Below are positions 8,925 to 16,177 of a stretch of 52,094 nt of DNA, one piece after another. The notes below the pieces were generated by a model. That model had not been told where the DNA came from and did not search any database. It saw only the letters and a program-made list of their open reading frames with translations. The stretch comes from Paenibacillus sp. NEAU-GSW1 (GTDB lineage Bacteria > Bacillota > Bacilli > Paenibacillales > Paenibacillaceae): the NCBI RefSeq assembly GCF_009737085.1, contig NZ_WOVL01000034.1, forward strand, positions 1 through 52,094. Direction: 5' to 3'. The first letter of the stretch is position 1; every line of letters begins with the position of its first letter. Both the position numbers and the translations under genes were made by a program.

Positions 8925-10067
8925 TTAGCCCGTTGTCCGGTAAGGCAAAATGACGTACGTATTGTAAGCGTGGTCCGTCGGTTTGATAACGATTGGACTC
9001 ATCGCGCCGTTGAATCCGAGCGAAATATGCTCGCTGTCGATAACTTTAAGCACATCCAGCATATATTTGGAGTTGAACGCAATCCTTAGCGGGTCGCCTT
9101 CGAATTTTTTCGCTTCCAGCTGCTCCGTAACGCGGCCGAGCTCGGTAGAACTGGACGAAATTTCAATTGTGCCGTCCTCGAGCGTCGTCAGACGGACGAT
9201 GTTCGTTTTCTCTTCTCTCGACATGAGGTACGCACGGTCTATGGCGTCTGTCACATTTTTTGTATCGAGGACGAGTTCTGTTTTGTACAGCTGCGGAATA
9301 ATTTTAGAAGTATCCGGATATGTGCCGTCCAGCATCCGCGTGTAGAACAGGACGTTGCCGATTTTGAACAGCACCTGGTTGTCCGCTACGACGATATCGA
9401 CGAGCTCGTTCTGCTCTGGGATCAGCTTGGAAAGCTCAACTAATGTTTTTGCCGCGATTACTACATTGTTGAATCGATATTCTGAATCCGTCTCGGCATG
9501 AGCGGTACGGCTGGCCAGGCGATGGCGGTCAGTCGCCACGAATTTCAGCTGCTGATCCTGCAAACCCCACAATACGCCGGTCAAAATCGGCGTTTGCTCA
9601 TTCGTTGAAGCAGCCAACACTGTCTGGCGGATCATCGATTTCAGCAAATCGCCAGGCATTTGGAACAATTCATTTTCTTCGATGGAAGGCAGTACCGGAA
9701 ATTCTTCCGGATCAAGGCCGACCATTTGAATATCGGTAGAGCCCGAGCGGATCAATGTTTGGAAATGAGCGCCGACCTCAATCTGCACTTGTTCAGAAGG
9801 AAGCTTCTTAACGATTTCCACAAAGAATTTAGCGGGAAGCACAACGTTGCCCGGTTTATCCACATGTGCAATAACGATGTCTTCGCGTTCGACTGGAATA
9901 TAGCTTTGGATTGAAATGTCGGTGTCGCTCGCCGTTAATGTTACGCCTTGGTGGGTAACCTCAATTTTGATGCCGCCGAGAATCGGAATTGTCGGTCTGG
10001 ACGAGGCTGCTTTCGATACCTGTTGGATCGCTTCGTTCAATTCATGTTTGGAAATCGTTAATTTCAT
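8925..10067 (-). CDS. dnaN: DNA polymerase III sliding clamp (beta subunit)
   Basis: A 380-residue beta clamp, the ring that tethers DNA polymerase III to DNA. It has the conserved start MKLTISKHELNEAIQQVSKA, the central TDRHRLASR, and the C-terminal NSKYMLDVLK with the ending PIVIKPTDH...YVILPYRTTG; the region near the end forms the partner-binding pocket in the family. It follows dnaA on the minus strand across the unwinding region and is probably the first gene of the dnaN-yaaA-recF-remB-gyrB unit. Confidence 0.99.
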   Translation of the reverse strand: MKLTISKHELNEAIQQVSKAASSRPTIPILGGIKIEVTHQGVTLTASDTDISIQSYIPVEREDIVIAHVDKPGNVVLPAKFFVEIVKKLPSEQVQIEVGAHFQTLIRSGSTDIQMVGLDPEEFPVLPSIEENELFQMPGDLLKSMIRQTVLAASTNEQTPILTGVLWGLQDQQLKFVATDRHRLASRTAHAETDSEYRFNNVVIAAKTLVELSKLIPEQNELVDIVVADNQVLFKIGNVLFYTRMLDGTYPDTSKIIPQLYKTELVLDTKNVTDAIDRAYLMSREEKTNIVRLTTLEDGTIEISSSSTELGRVTEQLEAKKFEGDPLRIAFNSKYMLDVLKVIDSEHISLGFNGAMSPIVIKPTDHAYNTYVILPYRTTG

Positions 10068-10154
10068 AGTTTCACTCCTAAAGGATCGAGATGATGGGCA
10101 AAGCTCCGCTTTTTTGTGGCGAAGCCATTTGGGCGTTTCCGCCCGCTTTTGATG

Positions 10155-10213
10155 TTCTTTTTTAATAAAAAATATAGTAGCCGTAGTAGTAGGCGGCCTG
10201 AATATGTGGATAA
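10155..10213 (-). other. oriC: origin unwinding module: DnaA box, GC cluster, DnaA-trios, AT-rich DUE
   Basis: On the minus strand the order is a perfect DnaA box TTATCCACA (10205-10213), a short spacer, a GC-rich patch (10193-10200), then TAC/TAG trinucleotides (plus strand TAGTAG-CCG-TAGTAGTAG, 10175-10192), then an A/T-only-rich tract (about 10155-10174). This is the layout of the basal unwinding system described for B. subtilis between dnaA and dnaN, where DnaA polymerises on the trios to open the duplex. One of the six trios is CCG rather than TAG. Confidence 0.88.
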
Positions 10214-10216
10214 CCT

Positions 10217-10246
10217 ATTATAACGCTGATAAATCAAGCCTATCCA
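10217..10246 (-). promoter_or_regulatory. candidate dnaN promoter overlapping a DnaA box
   Basis: On the minus strand a perfect TATAAT (10217-10222) follows a weak TGGATA (10241-10246) at 18 bases. The -35 element lies inside the one-mismatch DnaA box CTATCCACA (10240-10248), so DnaA could compete with RNA polymerase. Inference from sequence only. Confidence 0.45.
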
Positions 10247-10276
10247 CATGTGAATAGCGTGTGCATAGGCTTGATT
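10232..10276. repeat. 12-bp perfect inverted repeat beside the unwinding module
   Basis: AATCAAGCCTAT (10232-10243) and ATAGGCTTGATT (10265-10276) are exact complements separated by 21 bases. The loop contains most of a DnaA box and CACATGTG. No U-tract follows on either strand, so it is not a standard terminator. It may extrude near the origin or fold in the dnaA transcript, whose stop is at 10303. Confidence 0.7.
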
Positions 10277-10302
10277 GGTTGTCCCTATTTATTAACAAGG
10301 TG

Positions 10303-11655
10303 TTACGTATGGTTTTTAATCTTCTCCGTCAGGTTTTGCAATATTTTGTACAAATCCTGATCTTGCTTAAGCTGCTGCGTAATTTTCTCATGCGCGTGGA
10401 TGACGGTTGTATGGTCTCGGCCGCCGAACGCTTCGCCGATTTTAGGAAGCGAATAGTCGGTTAGCTCGCGTGATAAATACATCGCAATCTGCCGCGGGTA
10501 CGCAACGGCTTTCGTCCGTTTCCGCGCTTTAAAATCCTCCAGCCGCAGGCCGTAAAATTCGCCGACCTTCTGCTGAATATCGTTGATCGTAATCATTTTC
10601 GGCCGGCTTGAAGGGATAATGTCCTTCAACGCTTCCGCTGCCAGATGGGACGAGATGTCCTGGTTGATCAGCGACGAATAGGCAACGACGCGGATAAGCG
10701 CCCCTTCCAGCTCACGAATGTTCGTGTCGATCTGATTGGCGATGTAGACCATCGCTTCATTCGGAATATCAAGGTTTTCAGCCTTTGCTTTTTTCCGCAA
10801 AATCGCAATCCGCGTCTCCAGGTCCGGCGCTTGAATGTCGGTGATAAGTCCCCATTCAAAGCGGGAACGGAGCCGTTCTTCGAGCGTTGGAATTTCCTTT
10901 GGCGTGCGGTCGCTCGAAATGACGATTTGCTTCCGTTCTTCGTGCAAGGCGTTAAACGTATGGAAAAACTCCTCCTGCGTTCCGTCTTTGCCGGCTAGAA
11001 ACTGAATATCGTCAATGAGCAGCACGTCGATATTGCGATATTTGTTGCGGAAGCTTTCGCCGCGGTTGTCGCGAATGGCGTTAATGAACTCATTCGTAAA
11101 CTTCTCCGACGAAATGTACATAATTTTCGTGCTCGGATTATGATCCATAATATAATGGCCGATTGCATGCATAAGATGCGTTTTGCCAAGTCCTACGCCG
11201 CCATACAGAAACAGCGGATTGTACGCTTTTGCCGGCGCTTCTGCCACTGCAAGCGATGCTGCATGGGCAAACCGGTTGTTGGCGCCGATGACGAAGGTGT
11301 CGAACGTATATTTTGGATTGAGCATATGGGAATGAGGCTCTTCCGATACGACGGCAGGTTCAATTAGCTTGGGCGGAAGGGGTGCGATCGGCTCCGCGCT
11401 TTTCGCTTCTTCAATCGAAAAGCGGACGTCGACCTGCCGGCCCAAAAATTCGAACAGCGTCGTGCGGATCAATTTCGTATAGCGGCCTTCCAGCCATTCA
11501 GCGGCAAATGTTGTCGGCGCCGTAACTTCAAGCATATTGTCATCTATAAAAGAAGCTTTAGTCGCTTTGAACCAAGTATCGAAACTCGGCTTGCTCAGCT
11601 TCGTCTGGATGATCGACAACACTTGCTGCCATAAATCATAGGTATGGCTGTCCAC
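10303..11655 (-). CDS. dnaA: chromosomal replication initiator DnaA
   Basis: A 450-residue AAA+ initiator. Domain I (residues 1-~85) starts with WQQVLSIIQTKLSKPSFDTWF. The linker is short. The ATPase domain has Walker A GGVGLGKTHLMHAIG and Walker B VLLIDDIQFLAGK. The DNA-binding domain has the DnaA signature GRDHTTVIHAHEKI plus PRQIAMYLSRELT. The start codon is GTG, about 11 bases after AAAGGA, and a DnaA-box-like sequence (CTGTCCACA, 11649-11657) overlaps the start, consistent with self-regulation. It is transcribed away from the rpmH side of the origin. Confidence 0.99.
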   Translation of the reverse strand: MDSHTYDLWQQVLSIIQTKLSKPSFDTWFKATKASFIDDNMLEVTAPTTFAAEWLEGRYTKLIRTTLFEFLGRQVDVRFSIEEAKSAEPIAPLPPKLIEPAVVSEEPHSHMLNPKYTFDTFVIGANNRFAHAASLAVAEAPAKAYNPLFLYGGVGLGKTHLMHAIGHYIMDHNPSTKIMYISSEKFTNEFINAIRDNRGESFRNKYRNIDVLLIDDIQFLAGKDGTQEEFFHTFNALHEERKQIVISSDRTPKEIPTLEERLRSRFEWGLITDIQAPDLETRIAILRKKAKAENLDIPNEAMVYIANQIDTNIRELEGALIRVVAYSSLINQDISSHLAAEALKDIIPSSRPKMITINDIQQKVGEFYGLRLEDFKARKRTKAVAYPRQIAMYLSRELTDYSLPKIGEAFGGRDHTTVIHAHEKITQQLKQDQDLYKILQNLTEKIKNHT

Positions 11656-12120
11656 AGACGTCAGTCCTTTCTAAAATCGCCCCGAAGGCGCAGTTAAGCT
11701 AAAGCATGTCGAATAACCCCTGTTTTAAACGAAAGTGTCCACAATATGCAGAATTATAATCGTCTAAGTTATAAATAGGGGATTAGTTTGTTCACAATCT
11801 TATCCACAGGGTGTTAATAAGATTGGGGATTCGGTCGACGTATCCACACCGAAAACATATTAATCATAGCAAAAGATGCCTTATATTTCAACGAATTGTG
11901 GGTTTTTATCCACATATTCAATAGCTTGTGTACAGAAGTTATGTACAACACTAGATATTGTTAATATCTTGTTGTCATTTCGACATAGTTCGCCTTTTGC
12001 GGCGGAAAATTATACACATGTTATTAAATTAGCGAAAAGAATCGGATAATCGTTTTTCTGGGGACAAGTGAAATGAATCGTAAAATTGTAGCTTGTGTAT
12101 AATTTTGAAACTTATGCATA
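11656..12120. other. oriC: oriC box region upstream of dnaA (multiple DnaA boxes)
   Basis: This is an AT-rich stretch without genes. Perfect DnaA boxes TTATCCACA are at 11800-11808 and 11906-11914. One-mismatch boxes are GTATCCACA at 11840-11848, TTATACACA at 12010-12018 and, on the minus strand, TTATACACA at 12094-12102. Weaker GTGTCCACA is at 11735-11743. Together with the module downstream of dnaA this gives the bipartite origin known from Bacillus. Gene orientation switches from minus to plus across it. Confidence 0.93.
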
Positions 12121-12180
12121 AGCCTAGTTAGGGGAATGCCAGCGATCGTTTTCAACAAATTTTGGCTAATGGGCGATTGA

Positions 12181-12209
12181 TTGACTTTTTGTCTTAATCA
12201 TGTTTTAAT
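12181..12209 (+). promoter_or_regulatory. rpmH promoter (SigA type)
   Basis: TTGACT (12181-12186) and TTTAAT (12204-12209) are spaced by 17 bases, about 90 bases upstream of the rpmH start. No other good match is seen between the DnaA boxes and rpmH. Confidence 0.65.
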
Positions 12210-12306
12210 TGAAAAAGCTGATTTTTTAGCGAACGGCGTTTGACTGGGTTTACTCGCAGCGGGCTGCCGGCCGCAATGGATTATGATGTACTGGAGGTGC
12301 AGAATA

Positions 12307-12441
12307 GTGAGACCTACATTTAAACCGAATGTAAGCAAACGCAGCAAAGTTCATGGCTTCCGCAAACGGATGGCATCGAAAAACGGACGTAAAGTTTTGG
12401 CGGCGCGTCGTCAAAAAGGAAGAAAAGTTCTTAGCGCATAA
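12307..12441 (+). CDS. rpmH: 50S ribosomal protein L34 (bL34)
   Basis: A 44-residue, strongly basic protein that ends KNGRKVLAARRQKGRKVLSA and contains VHGFRKRMASK, the hallmark of L34 at its normal length. It starts with GTG at 12307, preceded by GGAGG (12293-12297) at nine bases. It is the first gene to the right of oriC and heads the rpmH-rnpA block. A structural protein of the large ribosomal subunit. Confidence 0.98.
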   Translation: MRPTFKPNVSKRSKVHGFRKRMASKNGRKVLAARRQKGRKVLSA

Positions 12442-12443
12442 GC

Positions 12444-12473
12444 AAAAGACCACGTCGGGTGGTCTTTTTTTTT
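12444..12473 (+). terminator. terminator/attenuator between rpmH and rnpA
   Basis: AAAAGACCAC pairs with GTGGTCTTTT around loop GTCGG, followed by a run of T. It lies 3 bases after the rpmH stop and 75 bases before rnpA, so it probably lowers read-through from the ribosomal gene into rnpA. Confidence 0.9.
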
Positions 12474-12547
12474 GCCCTGATGGCGATACTGCATGGGGAA
12501 CTGTGCGGGAGGCTTATTATAGGAAGTGAAGGCAGGGAGCGGGTGTC

Positions 12548-12916
12548 GTGCAAAGAAAACTGCGTCTGAGAAACCGAGCTGACTTTAATCGGATCTATAG
12601 ATGGGGCAAATCGTTTGCGAACGGTCAATTTGTCGTCTATTGGTCCAAGCAGCCGGTTGCGGAGCCGTTCAGGCTTGGCGTATCGGCCAGCAAGAAGATC
12701 GGAAACGCCGTCGTTCGCAATCGGATGAGGCGCGTAATCAAAGAGATCGTCCGCCTAAACGGAGATAAAATTGTGCCGCACATCGATTTCATTCTTATCG
12801 TAAGAAAACCGGCTGTCGAAATGGAGACGAAAATGCTCGAAAAAAGCATTTTGCATGTGCTGAAAAAAGCAGGTTTATTGCGGAAAGAAGAACGATTGCA
12901 CAGATCCAGGACATAG
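12548..12916 (+). CDS. rnpA: ribonuclease P protein component
   Basis: A 122-residue basic protein subunit of RNase P, which matures tRNA 5' ends together with the RNA subunit. It has the family motif KIGNAVVRNRMRRVIKE (RNR core) and the N-terminal LRLRNRADFNRIYRWGKSFAN. The start is GTG with GGGAG upstream (12535-12539). It is positioned after rpmH, as in nearly all bacteria. No yidD gene follows before yidC. Confidence 0.97.
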   Translation: MQRKLRLRNRADFNRIYRWGKSFANGQFVVYWSKQPVAEPFRLGVSASKKIGNAVVRNRMRRVIKEIVRLNGDKIVPHIDFILIVRKPAVEMETKMLEKSILHVLKKAGLLRKEERLHRSRT

Positions 12917-13101
12917 GGAAGGACACTTTTCTTTGTCCTATAAATTATGGTATAGTCAATTAGACAAGCGTAAACGGTTTCGCCGCTTTATTTAGAGGGG
13001 GAAATGCGCGTTTTCGCAATAGAAATGAGTATGCAGGCTTAAGACGGTCTACGTGAGCGGCTTGCGGATGAAATTGCATTGCCTTTTAGAGAGGAGATTT
13101 C

Positions 13102-13881
13102 ATGTTGGTTCGGAAAGTTAACCGCAAATGGCTGCTCGTTATTGGCATGGTGCTTATGGTTGCGCTGCTCGCAGGCTGCGGCGGTCAAATCAACCATACG
13201 ACGAGCACGGAAGATTTACAGTCAGGAAACTTTTGGGAAAAAAATGTCGTGTATTACTTTGCCATTACGCTTGATTCGTTCGCGGACTGGTTTGGCGGAT
13301 CATACGGTTTAGCCATTCTATTGCTTACGATTATCGTTAGGACGGCGATTCTGCCGCTTACGCTGAAGCAGTATCGCAGCTCGAAGGCGATGCAGAAGAT
13401 TCAGCCGCAAATGGCGGAAATCAAGAAGAAGTACAAGGATAACCCGCAGAAGCAGCAGGAAGAGACAATGAAGCTCTTCCAACAGAACCAGGTTAATCCG
13501 ATGGCGGGATGTTTGCCCCTCATCGTGCAGATGCCGGTGTTCATTGCGCTGTATAATGCGATTTATATGAATCCAGACGTACGTTCGCATGAATTTTTGG
13601 GATTGGCGCTCGGCGAGCCGGGTCCGTGGTACATTTTGCCGCTGATCGCTGCAGCAACGACGTTCATCCAATCGAAAATGATGCAAGCGCAGCAAACACA
13701 GACGATGCCGGGCATGGGCATGATGCTCGCTATTTTCCCGGTGATGATCTTCGTTATGGCGCTTAACTTCCCTTCGGCATTGCCGTTGTACTGGATTTTC
13801 TCGAATATCTATACAATTGTTCAAAACTACTTCCTGTACGTACGTTCATCTGACAAGGGTAAGGAGGCCCTCGCGAAATGA
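13102..13881 (+). CDS. yidC: YidC/Oxa1-family membrane insertase (SpoIIIJ type, lipoprotein)
   Basis: A 259-residue insertase of the cytoplasmic membrane that acts alone or with SecYEG. The signal peptide ends in a lipobox, MVALLAGC, with Cys26 as predicted lipidation site. About five membrane spans follow. The first, GGSYGLAILLLTIIVRTAILPL, carries the conserved hydrophilic-groove Arg, followed by the cytoplasmic coiled loop rich in K/Q/E (residues ~95-130) and NPMAGCLPLIVQMPVFIALY. GAGGAG precedes the ATG. It overlaps jag by 4 bases, the usual SpoIIIJ-Jag pair. The roughly 185-base gap upstream contains no gene. Confidence 0.96.
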   Translation: MLVRKVNRKWLLVIGMVLMVALLAGCGGQINHTTSTEDLQSGNFWEKNVVYYFAITLDSFADWFGGSYGLAILLLTIIVRTAILPLTLKQYRSSKAMQKIQPQMAEIKKKYKDNPQKQQEETMKLFQQNQVNPMAGCLPLIVQMPVFIALYNAIYMNPDVRSHEFLGLALGEPGPWYILPLIAAATTFIQSKMMQAQQTQTMPGMGMMLAIFPVMIFVMALNFPSALPLYWIFSNIYTIVQNYFLYVRSSDKGKEALAK

Positions 13882-14516
13882 AGAAAATCGTAGCATCAGG
13901 AAAGACGATTGAAGATGCAGTTCGGAGCGGATTGGCAACATTAAATGTAACCGAGGATCGCGTTAAGGTAGCGGTGCTTGAGCAGCCTGCGAAAGGGCTG
14001 TTCGGACTTGGCCTGATTGGCGTGAAAGAAGCGAAAGTTGAACTGGAGCTTATACCTGATCCAACAAATGAAGCAGTGCAATTTCTTCGTGAAGTGGCAA
14101 GTACGATGGGGCTTACGGTCGCTGTCGAACAAAAACAAACGAGAGAAGGTACTCAACTGTCCATTTCGGGCAGCGGGGAACTCGGCATGCTGATTGGACG
14201 CCGCGGGCAAACGCTCGATGCGTTGCAGTACTTGGTTAATATTGTTGCTAACCGCTTTTCGGACTCGCATTTGCGTATCGTCCTTGATGCGGAAGATTTT
14301 CGCGAGCGGCGCCGCAAGACGCTGGAGGAATTATCGGAGAGGCTGGCTGGCAGAGTAATCCGCACGAGAAAAGAGGTCGTGCTGGAGCCGATGTCGCCGC
14401 ATGAGCGAAAGGTGATCCATTCGCAATTGCAGAACCATCCGAAGGTGAAAACCTACAGCAAAGGCGACGAGCCTAACCGGCGCGTTGTCATTGCCCTGAA
14501 AGACAAGACAGTATAG
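13878..14516 (+). CDS. jag: RNA-binding protein Jag/KhpB
   Basis: A 212-residue protein with three domains: Jag-N (residues 1-~50, with the EQPAKGLFGLG motif), a KH domain with LIGRRGQTLDALQYLVN (GxxG-type loop), and an R3H domain with EPMSPHERKVIHSQLQ. It binds RNA and in Firmicutes affects cell-envelope homeostasis with KhpA. Its start overlaps the yidC stop, indicating translational coupling. Confidence 0.96.
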   Translation: MKKIVASGKTIEDAVRSGLATLNVTEDRVKVAVLEQPAKGLFGLGLIGVKEAKVELELIPDPTNEAVQFLREVASTMGLTVAVEQKQTREGTQLSISGSGELGMLIGRRGQTLDALQYLVNIVANRFSDSHLRIVLDAEDFRERRRKTLEELSERLAGRVIRTRKEVVLEPMSPHERKVIHSQLQNHPKVKTYSKGDEPNRRVVIALKDKTV

Positions 14517-14533
14517 CTGAAGTTATCGATTCG

Positions 14534-14565
14534 CAGCAATGGCTATTATGGTCATTGCTGTTTTT
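14534..14565 (+). terminator. Rho-independent terminator after jag
   Basis: CAGCAATG (14534-14541) pairs with CATTGCTG (14553-14560) across an 11-base loop and is followed by TTTTT. It closes the rnpA-yidC-jag unit just before mnmE. Confidence 0.85.
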
Positions 14566-14600
14566 CCATTTTAGAAGTGTTTGAGAGGGTGTTGAATGAG

Positions 14601-15980
14601 GTGGTACATGATACCATTGCCGCAATCTCGACGGCGGTTGGAGAAGGCGGTATAGCGATCATTCGGGTGAGCGGTCCCGATGCGATTGAAGCAACTTCGC
14701 GTATTTTTCGCTCCAAGCTATCGCTGCGCGACGCAGAATCGCATACCGTGCATTACGGCCACATCGTTGATCCGGTTACGGGTGAGCAAGTGGAGGAAGT
14801 TATCGTTACATTAATGAGAGGTCCGAAGTCGTTCACGGCAGAAGATGTCGTTGAAATAAATGCTCATGGCGGCGTTGTCGCTGTTAAAAAGGTGCTTGAT
14901 GTTGTGCTGCTGCAAGAAGGATTGCGGCTGGCTGAGCCTGGCGAATTTACGAAGCGTGCGTTTTTGAATGGACGCATCGATTTGATGCAGGCCGAGGCTG
15001 TCATCGATTTGATCCGGTCGAAGTCGGATCGCGCTTTCTCGATTGCCCGCAAGCAGGCGGAGGGTACGCTGTCGAAACGGATTAAAGCGCTTCGTCAGAC
15101 GGTCATTGAGCTGCTTGCGCACATCGAAGTGAATATCGACTATCCGGAGCATGATGTCGAGGATTTGACCAGCGCCTATATTCGCGAACAAAGCGGGAAA
15201 ACGCTGGAGGAGATCGGCAAGCTGTTAAAAACAGCAAATGAAGGCAAAATATTAAGAGAAGGCATAATGACCGCTATTGTTGGCCGGCCGAATGTCGGCA
15301 AGTCATCGCTGCTCAATATGCTTGTCCAGGAGAACAAAGCGATCGTGACCGATATTCCCGGAACGACGCGTGATGTTATAGAGGAGTATGTGACATTAGG
15401 CTCCATTCCGCTGCGGCTGCTCGATACAGCGGGCATTCGCGAAACCGACGATGTCGTGGAGCGGATCGGCGTAGAGCGCTCGCGCAACGCGCTGGAGGAA
15501 GCGGACTTGATTCTTTTTGTCCTCAATTACAACGAAGAGCTGCATGAGGATGATCGGGCATTGCTTGATCAACTGAGCGGACGTCCGGTTATCGTCGTCA
15601 TTAATAAAACAGATCTTAGCGGCAAGCTGAATATGGAAGAAGTCGAGCGTCGCAGCAAACCGGATTCTATCGTGCGGATGTCTGTGCTGGAGGAAGAAGG
15701 GCTGGACCGGCTGGAGAGAACGATTAGCACGATGTTTTTCGAAGGCAAGCTTGATTCCGGGGATTTGACATATGTCAGCAATGTTCGGCATATTTCTCTG
15801 CTTAAGCGGGCGCAGCAATCGCTCTTGGATGCCATCGAAGCATCGAATGCCGGCATACCGATTGATTTGATTCAGATCGATGTGCGTTCAGCTTGGGAAT
15901 CGCTTGGCGAGATTTTAGGCGATGAGGTTGGCGATTCGCTGATCGATCAAATCTTTTCCCAGTTCTGCTTGGGGAAATAA
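14601..15980 (+). CDS. mnmE: tRNA modification GTPase MnmE
   Basis: A 459-residue GTPase that, with MnmG, installs carboxymethylaminomethyl groups at the wobble uridine of tRNAs. The N-terminal folate-binding part starts HDTIAAISTAVGEGGIAIIR. The G domain has GRPNVGKSS, DTAGIRET and NKTD, and the protein ends in the conserved CLGK with its catalytic Cys. I chose GTG at 14601, which gives the family length of about 459; an upstream in-frame GTG at 14577 would add 8 residues, but GAGAGGG (14583-14589) fits the later start, although its spacer of 11 bases is long. Confidence 0.96.
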   Translation: MVHDTIAAISTAVGEGGIAIIRVSGPDAIEATSRIFRSKLSLRDAESHTVHYGHIVDPVTGEQVEEVIVTLMRGPKSFTAEDVVEINAHGGVVAVKKVLDVVLLQEGLRLAEPGEFTKRAFLNGRIDLMQAEAVIDLIRSKSDRAFSIARKQAEGTLSKRIKALRQTVIELLAHIEVNIDYPEHDVEDLTSAYIREQSGKTLEEIGKLLKTANEGKILREGIMTAIVGRPNVGKSSLLNMLVQENKAIVTDIPGTTRDVIEEYVTLGSIPLRLLDTAGIRETDDVVERIGVERSRNALEEADLILFVLNYNEELHEDDRALLDQLSGRPVIVVINKTDLSGKLNMEEVERRSKPDSIVRMSVLEEEGLDRLERTISTMFFEGKLDSGDLTYVSNVRHISLLKRAQQSLLDAIEASNAGIPIDLIQIDVRSAWESLGEILGDEVGDSLIDQIFSQFCLGK

Positions 15981-16026
15981 AGGTAGTGTAAATAAATTAG
16001 TCTTAAGCCTAATAGCCGCAACTGCA

Positions 16027-16115
16027 AGAAAGGTTGGACTTGACATCAGGATCTTTGGGCGGAGCTCAAAGTCACACCTTATCCAACGCTGATGCTCCTC
16101 CAGCTCAACCTTTCT
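16027..16115 (-). repeat. structured intergenic repeat, copy A
   Basis: AGAAAGGTTG (16027-16036) and CAACCTTTCT (16106-16115) are exact complements closing an imperfect hairpin. Inside are CATCAG/CTGATG and CTTTG/CAAAG stems. On the minus strand the left half reads GAGCTGGAGGAGCATCAGCG, matching the left half of the element at 41220-41331 at 25 of 29 positions starting from AAAGGTTGAG. It lies between mnmE and the mnmG ribosome site. Confidence 0.75.
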
Positions 16116-16177
16116 CTCCGTTGCTACGGGGCTTCAATAAAAATGGATTTACTGTATGATACGGAGGGAAGAAAGAT

